Part shown: piece by piece, positions 1-11,190 of the stretch
How positions within the stretch are numbered: position 1 is the stretch's first letter
How the letters are laid out: every line of letters starts with the position of its first letter
DNA from: Streptomyces sp. NBC_01142
GTDB taxonomy: Bacteria > Actinomycetota > Actinomycetes > Streptomycetales > Streptomycetaceae
Assembly (NCBI RefSeq): GCF_026341125.1
Contig: NZ_JAPEOR010000002.1
Coordinates: 124,001-188,000, forward strand
Direction: 5' to 3'
Length of the DNA: 64,000 nt
Notes under the pieces: model-generated
Databases searched by the model: none
Seen by the model: only the letters and a program-made list of their open reading frames with translations
What the model was told of the DNA's origin: nothing
Program-made: the position numbers and the translations under genes

Positions 1-1453
<1,453 letters not shown>

Positions 1454-1620
1454 TCAGCCGGGGAAATCGCACGTACTTCATTCTCCCATGCCGGTACCAA
1501 TGTGTTGCCTGGGAGAAAACTCCAGCTCACGGGTGTGCCGTCGAGCGGATCCTCCAAACGATCAGGCCACCCTGCCGGTCGGCCACGACGCACCGGTCGG
1601 CCCTGACCTCCGGGACGCCT

Positions 1621-1654
1621 GTGCGGCTCAGTCGTCCGTGCGGCTCAGTCGTCC
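1621..1654. repeat. 17-bp perfect tandem duplication at the end of the SorC regulator gene
   Basis: GTGCGGCTCAGTCGTCC occurs twice back to back (1621-1637 and 1638-1654). The second copy contains the regulator's stop codon, so the duplication repeats the last codons and the stop immediately downstream without changing the protein. Confidence 0.9.
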
Positions 1655-2664
1655 GGGTCGGCCCGCTCGAGGGCGGGCCGGGGGCCCGGTGCCGCCGACA
1701 GCAGCTGGTCCGCCGCCGCCGTGTCCGTCACCAGGCTGGTGACCAGACCGGAGCGCAGTACGGCCGCGATCGCCTCCGCCTTGCGCTGACCGCCGGCGAT
1801 GGCCACCACTTCGGGGATACGGCGCAGCCGGTCGGCCTCGACCGTGATGCACCGTTCGCCGAGGTCACGGCCGACCCGCCGGCCGTCGGTGTCGAAGAGG
1901 TGCGCGGACATCTCGGCGGCGACACCGAGCGAGGCGTAGTGCGCGCGCTCCTCGTCGCTGAGCATGTCGTGCACGGTCGAGATCCCCGGCTCCCAGGAGC
2001 CGATGGAGACAGCCGCGACGGTGACCTTGTCGAAGTACTCGAAGGCGCGGGCGATGCCGGTCTGGTTGCGCAGCGCGGCGGCGGTCGCCGGGTCGGGCAG
2101 CAGCATCGGGGCGTAGATCGGGTGGGCCTCGCCGCCGGAGACCTGGGCGGCGCGCCGTACCGCCTCGACGGAGCCGCGCTCGGCCGTCCCGGCGTCGTAC
2201 ACGCCCGTGAGCTGGACAACCGTGCAGGGCGGCAGCCGGTCCAGCGCGGCAGCCATGTGGATGGTGGACCGGCCCCAGGCCAGGCCCAGCACATCGCCTT
2301 CGTTCACCAGCTCGCCGAGCAGGTCGGCGGCCACCTCGCCCAGGTTCTCCGGGTCGGGGGACTCGTCCGCGGCCTCGGCGGGGGACTCGACGACGACCGC
2401 GTGCCGCAGGCCGTAGCGTGCCCGGAGCGCGTCGGAGCGCTCGGCGTCCAGCTCTGCAGGGACGCGGATCTCGATCCGTACGAGATCACGCTCGAGGGCC
2501 GTCTCCAGAACCCGCGCGACCTTGAAGCGGCTGACGCCGAACTCCTCCGCGATCTGGATCTTGGATTTGCCCTCGAGGTAGAAGCGACGGGCCATGGCCG
2601 CCGCCTGCACCAGCTCCGCGGGTCCCATCCGCAGGGCAGACCGTCCCGACGGCCTAGCAGACAC
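1645..2664 (-). CDS. SorC/DeoR-family sugar-binding transcriptional regulator
   Basis: About 339 residues. An N-terminal helix-turn-helix (KSKIQIAEEFGVSRFKVARV, about residues 35-55) is followed by a long C-terminal SorC effector domain (about 90-330) with the glycine-rich signatures VLGLAWGRS and VVAIAGGQRKAEAI that bind a phosphorylated sugar in this family. The GTG at 2664 is chosen because a GAGGAG ribosome binding site lies six bases upstream; an ATG at 2706 in the same frame lacks one. It sits between guaB1 and rpe, so a pentose-phosphate ligand is an attractive guess, but no sugar-transport operon is adjacent and the real target is unknown. Confidence 0.87.
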   Translation of the reverse strand: MSARPSGRSALRMGPAELVQAAAMARRFYLEGKSKIQIAEEFGVSRFKVARVLETALERDLVRIEIRVPAELDAERSDALRARYGLRHAVVVESPAEAADESPDPENLGEVAADLLGELVNEGDVLGLAWGRSTIHMAAALDRLPPCTVVQLTGVYDAGTAERGSVEAVRRAAQVSGGEAHPIYAPMLLPDPATAAALRNQTGIARAFEYFDKVTVAAVSIGSWEPGISTVHDMLSDEERAHYASLGVAAEMSAHLFDTDGRRVGRDLGERCITVEADRLRRIPEVVAIAGGQRKAEAIAAVLRSGLVTSLVTDTAAADQLLSAAPGPRPALERADPDD

Positions 2665-2785
2665 CGCGTTCTCCTCACTGCTGTACACACACTCCGGATC
2701 CGCCATCCTGTCAGATCCAGCGGTCCTTGATCAGCCCTGATGGGCCAACAACGGTTGAACAAGCGCAGCGCGCCGAGCCCGTGGC

Positions 2786-3472
2786 TCAGTGACTGCACGC
2801 CCAGGCAGCGGAAGCGGTCGCCTCGGTCGCCTGGTTGCGGAGCATCCTTACCGCCGCGGCCGGGTCGTCCGCCGAGTACACCGCAGAACCGGCGACAAAG
2901 ACATCGGCACCGGCTTCGGCACATCGTTCGATGGTGGAGACCGAGACTCCGCCGTCAACCTGCAGCCAGAGCTCCAGGCCGTGCTTGGAGATCAGCTCAC
3001 GGGTGCGGCGGATCTTCGGCAGCATGATGTCGAGGAACGCCTGGCCGCCGAAGCCCGGCTCCACGGTCATGATCAGCAGCATGTCGAGCTCGGGGAGCAG
3101 GTCCTCGTACGGCTCGATGGGGGTGGCGGGCTTGAGTGCCATCGAGGCGCGGGCGCCCTTGGCGCGGATCTCGCGCGCCAGCCGCACGGGTGCGGCCGCC
3201 GCCTCGACATGGAAGGTGACGGATCCGGCCCCCGCCTCGACGTACTGCGGAGCCCACCGATCGGGGTCCTCGATCATCAGATGGCAGTCCAGCGGGGTGT
3301 CCGTCGCCCGGCTGAGCGATTCCACGACCGGCACGCCCAGGGTGAGGTTGGGCACGAAGTGGTTGTCCATCACGTCGACATGGAGCCAGTCGGCGCCGTC
3401 GACGGCCTTCGCCTCCTCCGCCAGGCGAGAGAAGTCTGCGGAGAGGATGCTGGGACTGATCTGAACGGCCAT
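2786..3472 (-). CDS. rpe: Ribulose-phosphate 3-epimerase
   Basis: 228 residues, normal length. Interconverts D-ribulose-5-phosphate and D-xylulose-5-phosphate in the pentose phosphate pathway. The start [14 protein letters not shown] is the family's canonical N-terminus; upstream in-frame codons are ignored for that reason. Metal and catalytic motifs are all present: [21 protein letters not shown] (catalytic Asp and metal His), [16 protein letters not shown] and QVDGG with the second catalytic Asp, then VAGSAVY for phosphate binding. Transcribed on its own as far as can be seen, 120 bp upstream of the SorC-type regulator on the same strand. Confidence 0.97.
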   Translation of the reverse strand: MAVQISPSILSADFSRLAEEAKAVDGADWLHVDVMDNHFVPNLTLGVPVVESLSRATDTPLDCHLMIEDPDRWAPQYVEAGAGSVTFHVEAAAAPVRLAREIRAKGARASMALKPATPIEPYEDLLPELDMLLIMTVEPGFGGQAFLDIMLPKIRRTRELISKHGLELWLQVDGGVSVSTIERCAEAGADVFVAGSAVYSADDPAAAVRMLRNQATEATASAAWACSH

Positions 3473-3631
3473 GGGCCAAGCCTGCCATGTTCCGCGGCTC
3501 TTCCCCTCCCCGGTACGTCCCTCGGTACGGACCAGAGACCCTCGGGATCCGTACACTCCGCACGATCCCGGCAATTCGGCCCACCATGAGGGGCTCGCAT
3601 GAGGGGCTGTTGGGGGCGCCATGGCGGGCGC

Positions 3632-3828
3632 AGGAGCTTCATCGACCGCTACGCCGAGGCGTGGCGCATCTCGTCTGCGGGCGGCGCAGCACGTGCATCG
3701 TGGTCGTGCTGTGGCTGGTAGTGACGGTGCTCGCCTTGCCGCCGGCCTCCGGGCTCACCGACACCCAGGACGCTTAGCGATGCCCGGACAGTGACGCGGC
3801 CTCGTGGCTGCCCGGCAGCGCCACCTGA
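3632..3828 (+). pseudogene. N-terminal remnant of an MMPL/RND-family exporter
   Basis: The stretch encodes SFIDRYAEA in one frame, then after one missing base (about 3659-3662) [19 protein letters not shown] and [18 protein letters not shown] in the next, and after a short insertion with an in-frame TAG (3775) DAASWLPGSA before a TGA (3826). Read together this is the characteristic start of an actinobacterial MMPL transporter: cytoplasmic Arg-rich segment, first membrane helix, then the TxxQDNDAASWLPG motif. The remaining roughly 600 residues are absent. Clearly non-functional. That the family is MMPL rests on pattern recognition of this N-terminus. Confidence 0.65.
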
Positions 3829-3923
3829 TCTGTCTCACCATCCTGGTCGGTCTCTCGGGGATTTCGGCAGCGAGCCGCTCGGTCTTCGGCGGCTCACGGG
3901 GCCGGCATCTTCCACGGACCGAG

Positions 3924-3961
3924 GACGTCCGGGTCGGCCGGCGCGGGCCGACCCGGACGTC
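3924..3961 (-). terminator. Rho-independent-type hairpin after katG
   Basis: Perfect 16-bp inverted repeat GACGTCCGGGTCGGCC / GGCCGACCCGGACGTC around a 6-base loop, ending five bases beyond the katG stop codon (3966). No U-tract, as usual for Streptomyces. Confidence 0.85.
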
Positions 3962-3965
3962 ATGA

Positions 3966-6230
<2,265 letters not shown>

Positions 6231-6610
6231 TCAGGAACTGTGGGCGGTGGAGCAGCCGGGGCACGGACCCCAGCAGGTGACCTCGGCCTCGTCGATCGAG
6301 AAGCCGTGGTCCTCGGACGCGGTCAGCCAGGGGGCTCGCCGGCCGCGCAGTCGACGTCAGCGACCACACGACGCCTTCCTTCGAACCGGGCCGGGCTGCC
6401 GGCCAGTTGGATGCGGCGTACGAGTCCCGCCACCGTGAGCGCGTGAAGGGCCTCACACGACGTGCAGGAAGACATGCGATCGCGCACGCCGGAGCCGATT
6501 GCCTCGACGCCGAGGTGGTCACCGTCCCTGACGGTCCCGCGAAGCGCGGCGCGGGCGGCCGTCACCCGCAGGTCGGCACCGCGAGCTCCTCGGTGATGGT
6601 CCCGGCACGT
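6231..6610 (-). pseudogene. furA: Frameshifted furA (Fur-family repressor of katG)
   Basis: Minus-strand translation gives LRVTAARAALRGTVRDGDHL, ALHALTVAGLVRRIQLAGSP, ARFEG and VADVDCAAGE in one frame, then a single missing base near 6328 shifts to LTASEDHGFSIDEAEVTCWG and CPGCSTAHSS before a TGA at 6231. This is the FurA architecture with winged-helix pieces, but the recognition-helix region is scrambled (the segment before ALHALT), about 12 residues carrying the His-rich metal site and the first CxxC between RFEG and VADVDC are deleted, and an additional shift lies near the N-terminus (TEEL then GADLRV). The product cannot be a working repressor. Its position directly upstream of katG is the classic furA-katG arrangement. 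The exact original start is uncertain. Confidence 0.82.
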
Positions 6611-6664
6611 CTCTGTCTCCTGCCGCACTGGAGTCTTCCTGTCCCTTGGCTATTGCCGGAACCG

Positions 6665-6692
6665 ATCCTACGATGGACAGAGTCCAAGTCAA
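6665..6692 (-). promoter_or_regulatory. Probable promoter of the furA*-katG transcription unit
   Basis: On the minus strand TTGACT (6687-6692) and TAGGAT (6665-6670) are separated by 16 bp, close to the vegetative consensus. An inverted repeat TGGAC-TCT-GTCCA fills the spacer, a plausible operator for a Fur-family repressor. It lies 120 bp upstream of the divergent Fur gene, so both genes could be controlled from here. The operator role is inferred. Confidence 0.55.
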
Positions 6693-6788
6693 TAAGCACG
6701 CCAAGCCCGCATCCAAGAGGAACCCGGACGTCCACCGGCCGGCTTCGGGTACGCCACCGAGCCCGAATACCTGAACAGGTGAACCGAT

Positions 6789-7199
6789 ATGAGTGACCTG
6801 CTGGAGCGACTGCGAAGGCGTGGCTGGCGGATGACCTCCCAGCGGCGTGTCGTTGCGGAGGTCCTCGACGGCGACCACGTGCATCTCACGGCCGACGAGG
6901 TGCACGCCCGCGCGGCACAGCGGCTGCCCGAGATCTCCCGCGCGACCGTCTACAACGCCCTGGGCGAGCTGGTCTCCCTCGGTGAGGTCACAGAGGTCTC
7001 CACCAACGGCCGCGCCAAGCGCTACGACCCCAACGCACACCACCCGCACCAGCACCTGGTGTGCTCCCACTGCGGCACCATCCGCGATGTCCACCCGACC
7101 GGCAGTCCGCTGGACGACCTCCCGGCGGAGGAAAGGTTCGGCTTCACGGTGTCCGAGGTCGAGATCACCTACCACGGGCTGTGCCCGACCTGCGCCTGA
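6789..7199 (+). CDS. Fur-family transcriptional regulator, CatR/PerR-like
   Basis: 136 residues. The N-terminal winged helix (LRRRGWRMTSQRRVVAEVL, recognition helix around SRATVYNALGEL) is followed by a dimerisation/metal domain with the His-rich stretch HHPHQHLVCSHCG and the terminal CPTC, giving both Cys pairs of the structural zinc site plus regulatory His ligands. It resembles the Streptomyces peroxide sensor CatR more than iron-Fur. A weak AGGTG ribosome binding site precedes the ATG. It is divergent from the furA remnant and katG, so it is the likely surviving peroxide-responsive regulator of this locus; the CatR assignment is by recall of sequence similarity. Confidence 0.88.
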   Translation: MSDLLERLRRRGWRMTSQRRVVAEVLDGDHVHLTADEVHARAAQRLPEISRATVYNALGELVSLGEVTEVSTNGRAKRYDPNAHHPHQHLVCSHCGTIRDVHPTGSPLDDLPAEERFGFTVSEVEITYHGLCPTCA

Positions 7200-7630
7200 A
7201 GCGTGTTGCAGAAAGCTGCGATCTGCCCGGTTCACGTGTATGCGTGGGGTGTTGAGGACCGGGCCGGGGTGGGGTGAGACGCTCACCGTGCTGCTGCGGA
7301 CGGGACAGTCCGAGCGGCTGCCGAAGGTGGTGCGGGAACGGGGCCGAGCGGGGCGGGGCGGGGCAGTCTCATCGAGACCGACTCAACGCCAGCAGACGTG
7401 CGCCCCGCTGGCACTACGGGGCGCGGTGAACCGACGACCGCAAGCCGCCGGCCTCGCTCCGAAGTTCACGCTGACACGCCATGCCCGTACGCACCGACCC
7501 CAAGAACTCCGCGAGTGAGACCGTGTACGCGCGTTCGTCTCCTGCCGGTGGCCCATGGGTCGGACAGGGGCCACCAGGAATGAGAAAGGGTCATTCATCC
7601 CAGAACCCACACCGCCGTCGGCTCAGCGCC
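7200..7630. other. Intergenic stretch with no recognisable gene
   Basis: 430 bp between the Fur-family gene and rsmB, which end towards each other. Several short open frames exist on both strands but none has a familiar motif, a ribosome binding site or sustained codon bias. Local G-rich runs (about 7345-7365) and partial inverted repeats may serve as termination signals for the converging genes. Possibly decayed coding sequence, but nothing could be identified. Confidence 0.5.
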
Positions 7631-9088
7631 CTAGGCGGTGCGCCGCAGCAGCGCCAGGTACATCGCGTCCGTGCCGTGCAGATGCGGCCACAGCTGGACG
7701 TCGGGCCCGTCGCCCAGCGCGGGAACGCCCGGCATCAGCGGCCTGGCGTCCACCCACTCGGCCTCGGCGGCCGGGCCGGCGCGCCCCTTGAGCACGTCCT
7801 CGACGACCACCCGGGTCTCGGCGAGATGCGGCGAACACGTCGCGTACCCCACTACTCCCCCGATCCGTACGGCCTGCAACGCCTCGCGCAGCAGGGCGCG
7901 TTGCAGCGGCGCAAAGCCCTCCAGGTCCTCGGGGCGCCGCCGCCACCGGGCCTCCGGACGCCGCCTGAGCGCGCCGAGCCCCGTGCACGGGACGTCGACG
8001 AGTACGCGGTCGAAGGAGCCGGGACGCCAGGGCGGACGGGTGCCGTCGGCGGCGATGACCTGGTACGGGCCGGGGTTGCCGGCCAGTGCCCGCTCGACCA
8101 GCCGCGCACGGTGCGGCTGCTTCTCGGAGGCCAGCAGCGACGCCCCCCGCCCCGCGGCGAGCGCGGCCAGCAGCGCGGCCTTGCCGCCGGGACCCGCGCA
8201 CCCGTCGAGCCAGCGCCCGTCGGTCCCTTCCAGCGGTGCGTTGGCCAGGGCGATGGCGACGAGCTGGCTGCCCTCGTCCTGGACTCCGGCCCGGCCGTCC
8301 CGTACGGCCTCGATGGCACCGGGCTCGCCGCCCTCGGCCAGCCGCACGGCATACGGCGACCAGCGCCCCGGCAGCCCGGACTCCTCGCCGAGCATGTCGA
8401 ACAGCTCATCGGTCGTGGAGCGGCCGGGCCGGGCGACCAGCGTCACCTCGGGCCGTTCGTTGTCGGCCTCCAGCAGGTCCTCGATCCCGGCGCGCCCGCC
8501 GCCCAGCGAGTCCCACAGGGCGGAGACCACCCAGCGCGGATGCGAATGCACCACGGCCAGATGGTCCTCGGCGTCCTCGTCGTAGGGCGGTGCGACGCGC
8601 TCCAGCCAGCTGTCGAGGTCGTGCTGCGCGATCTTCCGCAGTACGGCGTTGACGAACCTCGCCCGCCCGTCGCCGAGCACCACCCGCGCCAGCTCCACAC
8701 TCGCCGACACCGCGGCATGCGTCGGGATCCGGGTCCCGAGCAGCTGGTGCGCGCCGAGCGCGAGCACATCGAGCACCGGTGGGTCGACCTCGCGCAGCGG
8801 CCGGTCGATGCACGCCGCGATGATGGCGTCGTACGTCCCCTGGCGGCGCAGCGTTCCGTACACCAGCTCGGTGGCGAGCGCCGCGTCCCGCCCGTCGAAG
8901 TCGTCCTTCTCCCGGGCCTTCTTCAACAGCGGCGGCAGCACGAGATTCGCGTACGCGTCCCGCTCGTCGACTGCTCGCAGCGCCTCGAAGGCGAGGATCC
9001 GTACGGGATCCTTCTTGGGGCGGCGGTACGGCTTCGGGGTACGGGGACGTGCCTGCTCGTTCAAAGGTGCTCCGCTTTGCTGTGTCAT
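7631..9088 (-). CDS. rsmB: 16S rRNA m5C967 methyltransferase (RsmB/Fmu, NOL1/NOP2/Sun family)
   Basis: 485 residues. An N-terminal NusB-like RNA-binding domain (DPVRILAFEALRAVDERDAY, about residues 28-165) is joined to a SAM-dependent methyltransferase: motif I LDGCAGPGGKAALL, motif IV DVPCTGLGALRRRP with one catalytic Cys, motif VI YATCSPH with the nucleophilic Cys. It methylates C967 of 16S rRNA by family knowledge. The ATG at 9088 has no good ribosome binding site; a TTG at 9064 preceded by GGAG five bases upstream is a real alternative. It follows fmt by 59 bp, so fmt-rsmB probably form an operon as in many bacteria. Confidence 0.94.
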   Translation of the reverse strand: MTQQSGAPLNEQARPRTPKPYRRPKKDPVRILAFEALRAVDERDAYANLVLPPLLKKAREKDDFDGRDAALATELVYGTLRRQGTYDAIIAACIDRPLREVDPPVLDVLALGAHQLLGTRIPTHAAVSASVELARVVLGDGRARFVNAVLRKIAQHDLDSWLERVAPPYDEDAEDHLAVVHSHPRWVVSALWDSLGGGRAGIEDLLEADNERPEVTLVARPGRSTTDELFDMLGEESGLPGRWSPYAVRLAEGGEPGAIEAVRDGRAGVQDEGSQLVAIALANAPLEGTDGRWLDGCAGPGGKAALLAALAAGRGASLLASEKQPHRARLVERALAGNPGPYQVIAADGTRPPWRPGSFDRVLVDVPCTGLGALRRRPEARWRRRPEDLEGFAPLQRALLREALQAVRIGGVVGYATCSPHLAETRVVVEDVLKGRAGPAAEAEWVDARPLMPGVPALGDGPDVQLWPHLHGTDAMYLALLRRTA

Positions 9089-9147
9089 TCCGAGGAGCGC
9101 TGCGCCCGACAGCTGCCTCGGCGCCTCGGTGAAAAGGTCGAACTCCC

Positions 9148-10092
9148 TCAGCCTACGTCGGCGGCGCCCACAGCCTCGCCCGGGGCGATCCGCACCCCGC
9201 GCGCCCAGTCCGCGGCGCGCATCGGCTTCTTGCCCTGCGGCTGGACCCAGAGCAGCTCGACGGCGTGCGATCCCGTACCGACGTACACGTTGTTCTTTCC
9301 CGCGGCGAGCTCACCGGGCGCCAGGCCCGTGCGGTCCGGCACCAGCGCCGTCTGGATCAGCTTGAGCCGCTCTCCGCGGAACACCGTCCACGCGCCGGGC
9401 GCGGGCGTGCAGCCGCGGACGACGCGGTCGACGCGCAGCGCCGGAGACTTCCAGTCCGCATGGGCGTCCTCGACGGTGATCTTCGGCGCGAGCGTGATGC
9501 CCTCGGCCGGCTGCGGAACGGCCTGCAGCGTCCCGTCCTCGATGCCGTCCATGGTCGCGGCGAGCAGTCCGGAGCCGGCGAAGGCAAGCCGGGTGAGCAG
9601 GTCACCGCTGGTGTCGGTGGGCCGTACGTTCTCGGTGATCACACCGTAGACCGGGCCCGAGTCGAGCCCTTCCTCGATCAGGAAGGTGGACGCGCCCGTC
9701 ATCTCGTCTCCCGACAGGATGGCGTGCTGGACGGGTGCGGCGCCGCGCCAGGCGGGCAGCAGCGAGAAGTGCAGATTGACCCAGCCGCGGGCGGGGACGT
9801 CCAGGGCCACCTTGGGCAGCAGCGCACCGTAGGCGACGACCGGGCAGCAGTCGGGGCCGATCTCGCGCAGCCGCGCCAGGAACTCCTCGTCCCGCGGCTT
9901 GACCGGCTTGAGCACCTCGATCCCGGCCTCTTCGGCTCGCCGGGCGACCGGACTGGCCACCAGATGGCGGCCGCGTCCGGCGGGAGCGTCCGGCCGGGTG
10001 ACGACGGCGGCCACCTCGTGGCGGTCGGAGGCGATCAGTGCGTCCAGGGCGGGTACGGCGACCTCGGGGGTGCCTGCGAAGACGAGCTTCAT
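9148..10092 (-). CDS. fmt: Methionyl-tRNA formyltransferase
   Basis: 314 residues, normal size. Transfers a formyl group from 10-formyltetrahydrofolate to initiator Met-t[22 protein letters not shown] is the canonical N-terminus and fixes the start. The formyl-transferase signature [18 protein letters not shown] supplies the catalytic Asn and His, and EEGLDSGP the Asp. The C-terminal OB-like tRNA-binding domain runs from about residue 205. First gene of the fmt-rsmB pair; no deformylase gene is adjacent. Confidence 0.97.
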   Translation of the reverse strand: MKLVFAGTPEVAVPALDALIASDRHEVAAVVTRPDAPAGRGRHLVASPVARRAEEAGIEVLKPVKPRDEEFLARLREIGPDCCPVVAYGALLPKVALDVPARGWVNLHFSLLPAWRGAAPVQHAILSGDEMTGASTFLIEEGLDSGPVYGVITENVRPTDTSGDLLTRLAFAGSGLLAATMDGIEDGTLQAVPQPAEGITLAPKITVEDAHADWKSPALRVDRVVRGCTPAPGAWTVFRGERLKLIQTALVPDRTGLAPGELAAGKNNVYVGTGSHAVELLWVQPQGKKPMRAADWARGVRIAPGEAVGAADVG

Positions 10093-10343
10093 CGGTGGCT
10101 GACTGCCTCTCAGGCTGGTGCGTGCTGGTAGCTGCCGGCCCGTACGGTGACGGGCAGCGCACCAGTCTATGGGCCCTGACGGCAGGGGGCGTACGGAAGA
10201 CCGTGCGCCCCGCGCGTATGCCCATACGCCCCCGCAGCGTGACCACATCGCCCGGTTGAGCGTTGGTCAAGAGAGATTGACCGAAGCGGGCCGCCCGTGA
10301 TGCGGCCCGACCCCTTTTCAACGCCGGTTCGAGAGGCTTGTCA

Positions 10344-10880
10344 ATGGCCGACCACGCAACCCACGACGCCCAAGCCCGGGCAAGCCTGCACCTGTTGGTG
10401 CGGGACATCGAGCGGGTCCGCCGGCAGGTGGACGCTCTGCGCACACTCACCGCCCAGCTGGGCAATGTCTACCGCCCGCGCCGCTCAGGCCCGTCCACGG
10501 GCTTCGTCGTCTACGGCAGGGCCCCGGCCCCGACCGTCCGTCTTGCGCAGGAGTTGCGGGACAGCGTCGAGACACTGGTGACGGCGGCGGTGGACTTCGA
10601 CCGTTCGCTGGGCTTCTCGTGGGACGCGGTGGGCTCGGCGCTCGGGGTCACCAAGCAGGCGGTGCACCGCCGTTACGGCGCGCGCCGGGCCACGCAGCAG
10701 CCCGGGACGGCCGAGGTGGACCATGACACGGAGGCGACGACGACCCGCACCCTGCCGGTCGGCCCCGGGTTGCCTGCCGTCCCCGCGGCCCGCACGATGC
10801 CGCCCCAGCCGACAGCGATCAGCCAGTCCCTCCGCGAGGAGGCCCGCCCGAGTGCCTTCCCCGGCCCGCGCAACGGCTGA
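10344..10880 (+). CDS. Conserved actinobacterial hypothetical protein with HTH-like segment
   Basis: 178 residues. ATG at 10344 is chosen because GAGAGG sits seven bases upstream; a TTG two codons earlier is possible. The first half is an amphipathic helical region ([20 protein letters not shown]), followed by [16 protein letters not shown] and a helix-turn-helix-like segment ([20 protein letters not shown], about residues 95-115) that resembles sigma-region-4/MarR-like recognition helices. The tail is Pro/Thr-rich and probably disordered. No known family name; DNA binding is inferred only from the helix pattern. Divergent from fmt with 250 bp between, followed by a strong hairpin. Confidence 0.75.
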   Translation: MADHATHDAQARASLHLLVRDIERVRRQVDALRTLTAQLGNVYRPRRSGPSTGFVVYGRAPAPTVRLAQELRDSVETLVTAAVDFDRSLGFSWDAVGSALGVTKQAVHRRYGARRATQQPGTAEVDHDTEATTTRTLPVGPGLPAVPAARTMPPQPTAISQSLREEARPSAFPGPRNG

Positions 10881-10888
10881 CCTCCCCT

Positions 10889-10921
10889 GGCTGCCCCTGC
10901 CCGACCCGGGCGGGGGCAGCC
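10889..10921 (+). terminator. Hairpin terminator after the HTH-like hypothetical gene
   Basis: GGCTGCCCCTGCCC / GGGCGGGGGCAGCC with one mismatch and a 5-base loop, eight bases past the stop codon at 10880. Confidence 0.75.
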
Positions 10922-11085
10922 CCTTGCTGTGCGCGGCTCGGGTCTCCCCCGAGGTGCGGCGGGCAGGCGAGGGCACAGCCCGCGGGAGCCGGCCGGTCCC
11001 GCACACCTGCCGCCCGGGCGGGCGGACTCGCCTCAGAGACGTCGCGGCGTCGTCCGAGGGCCGTTCCCCTCTCGTCGTCCCAGCG

Positions 11086-11136
11086 CCGTTCCCACCGCAT
11101 CGCCCGAGCCCCCCGTTCCCACCGCATCGCCCGAGC
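11086..11136. repeat. Two copies of a 24-bp direct repeat, 27-bp period
   Basis: CCGTTCCCACCGCATCGCCC followed by GAGC occurs at 11086-11109 and 11113-11136, in the 310-bp intergenic region between the hypothetical gene and priA. No gene is visible in the rest of that region (10922-11190). Confidence 0.85.
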
Positions 11137-11190
11137 GCCCGCTCCGTACCACGGCGACCATCCGGCCCCGGTCACCGACTCCCGGCCCCG

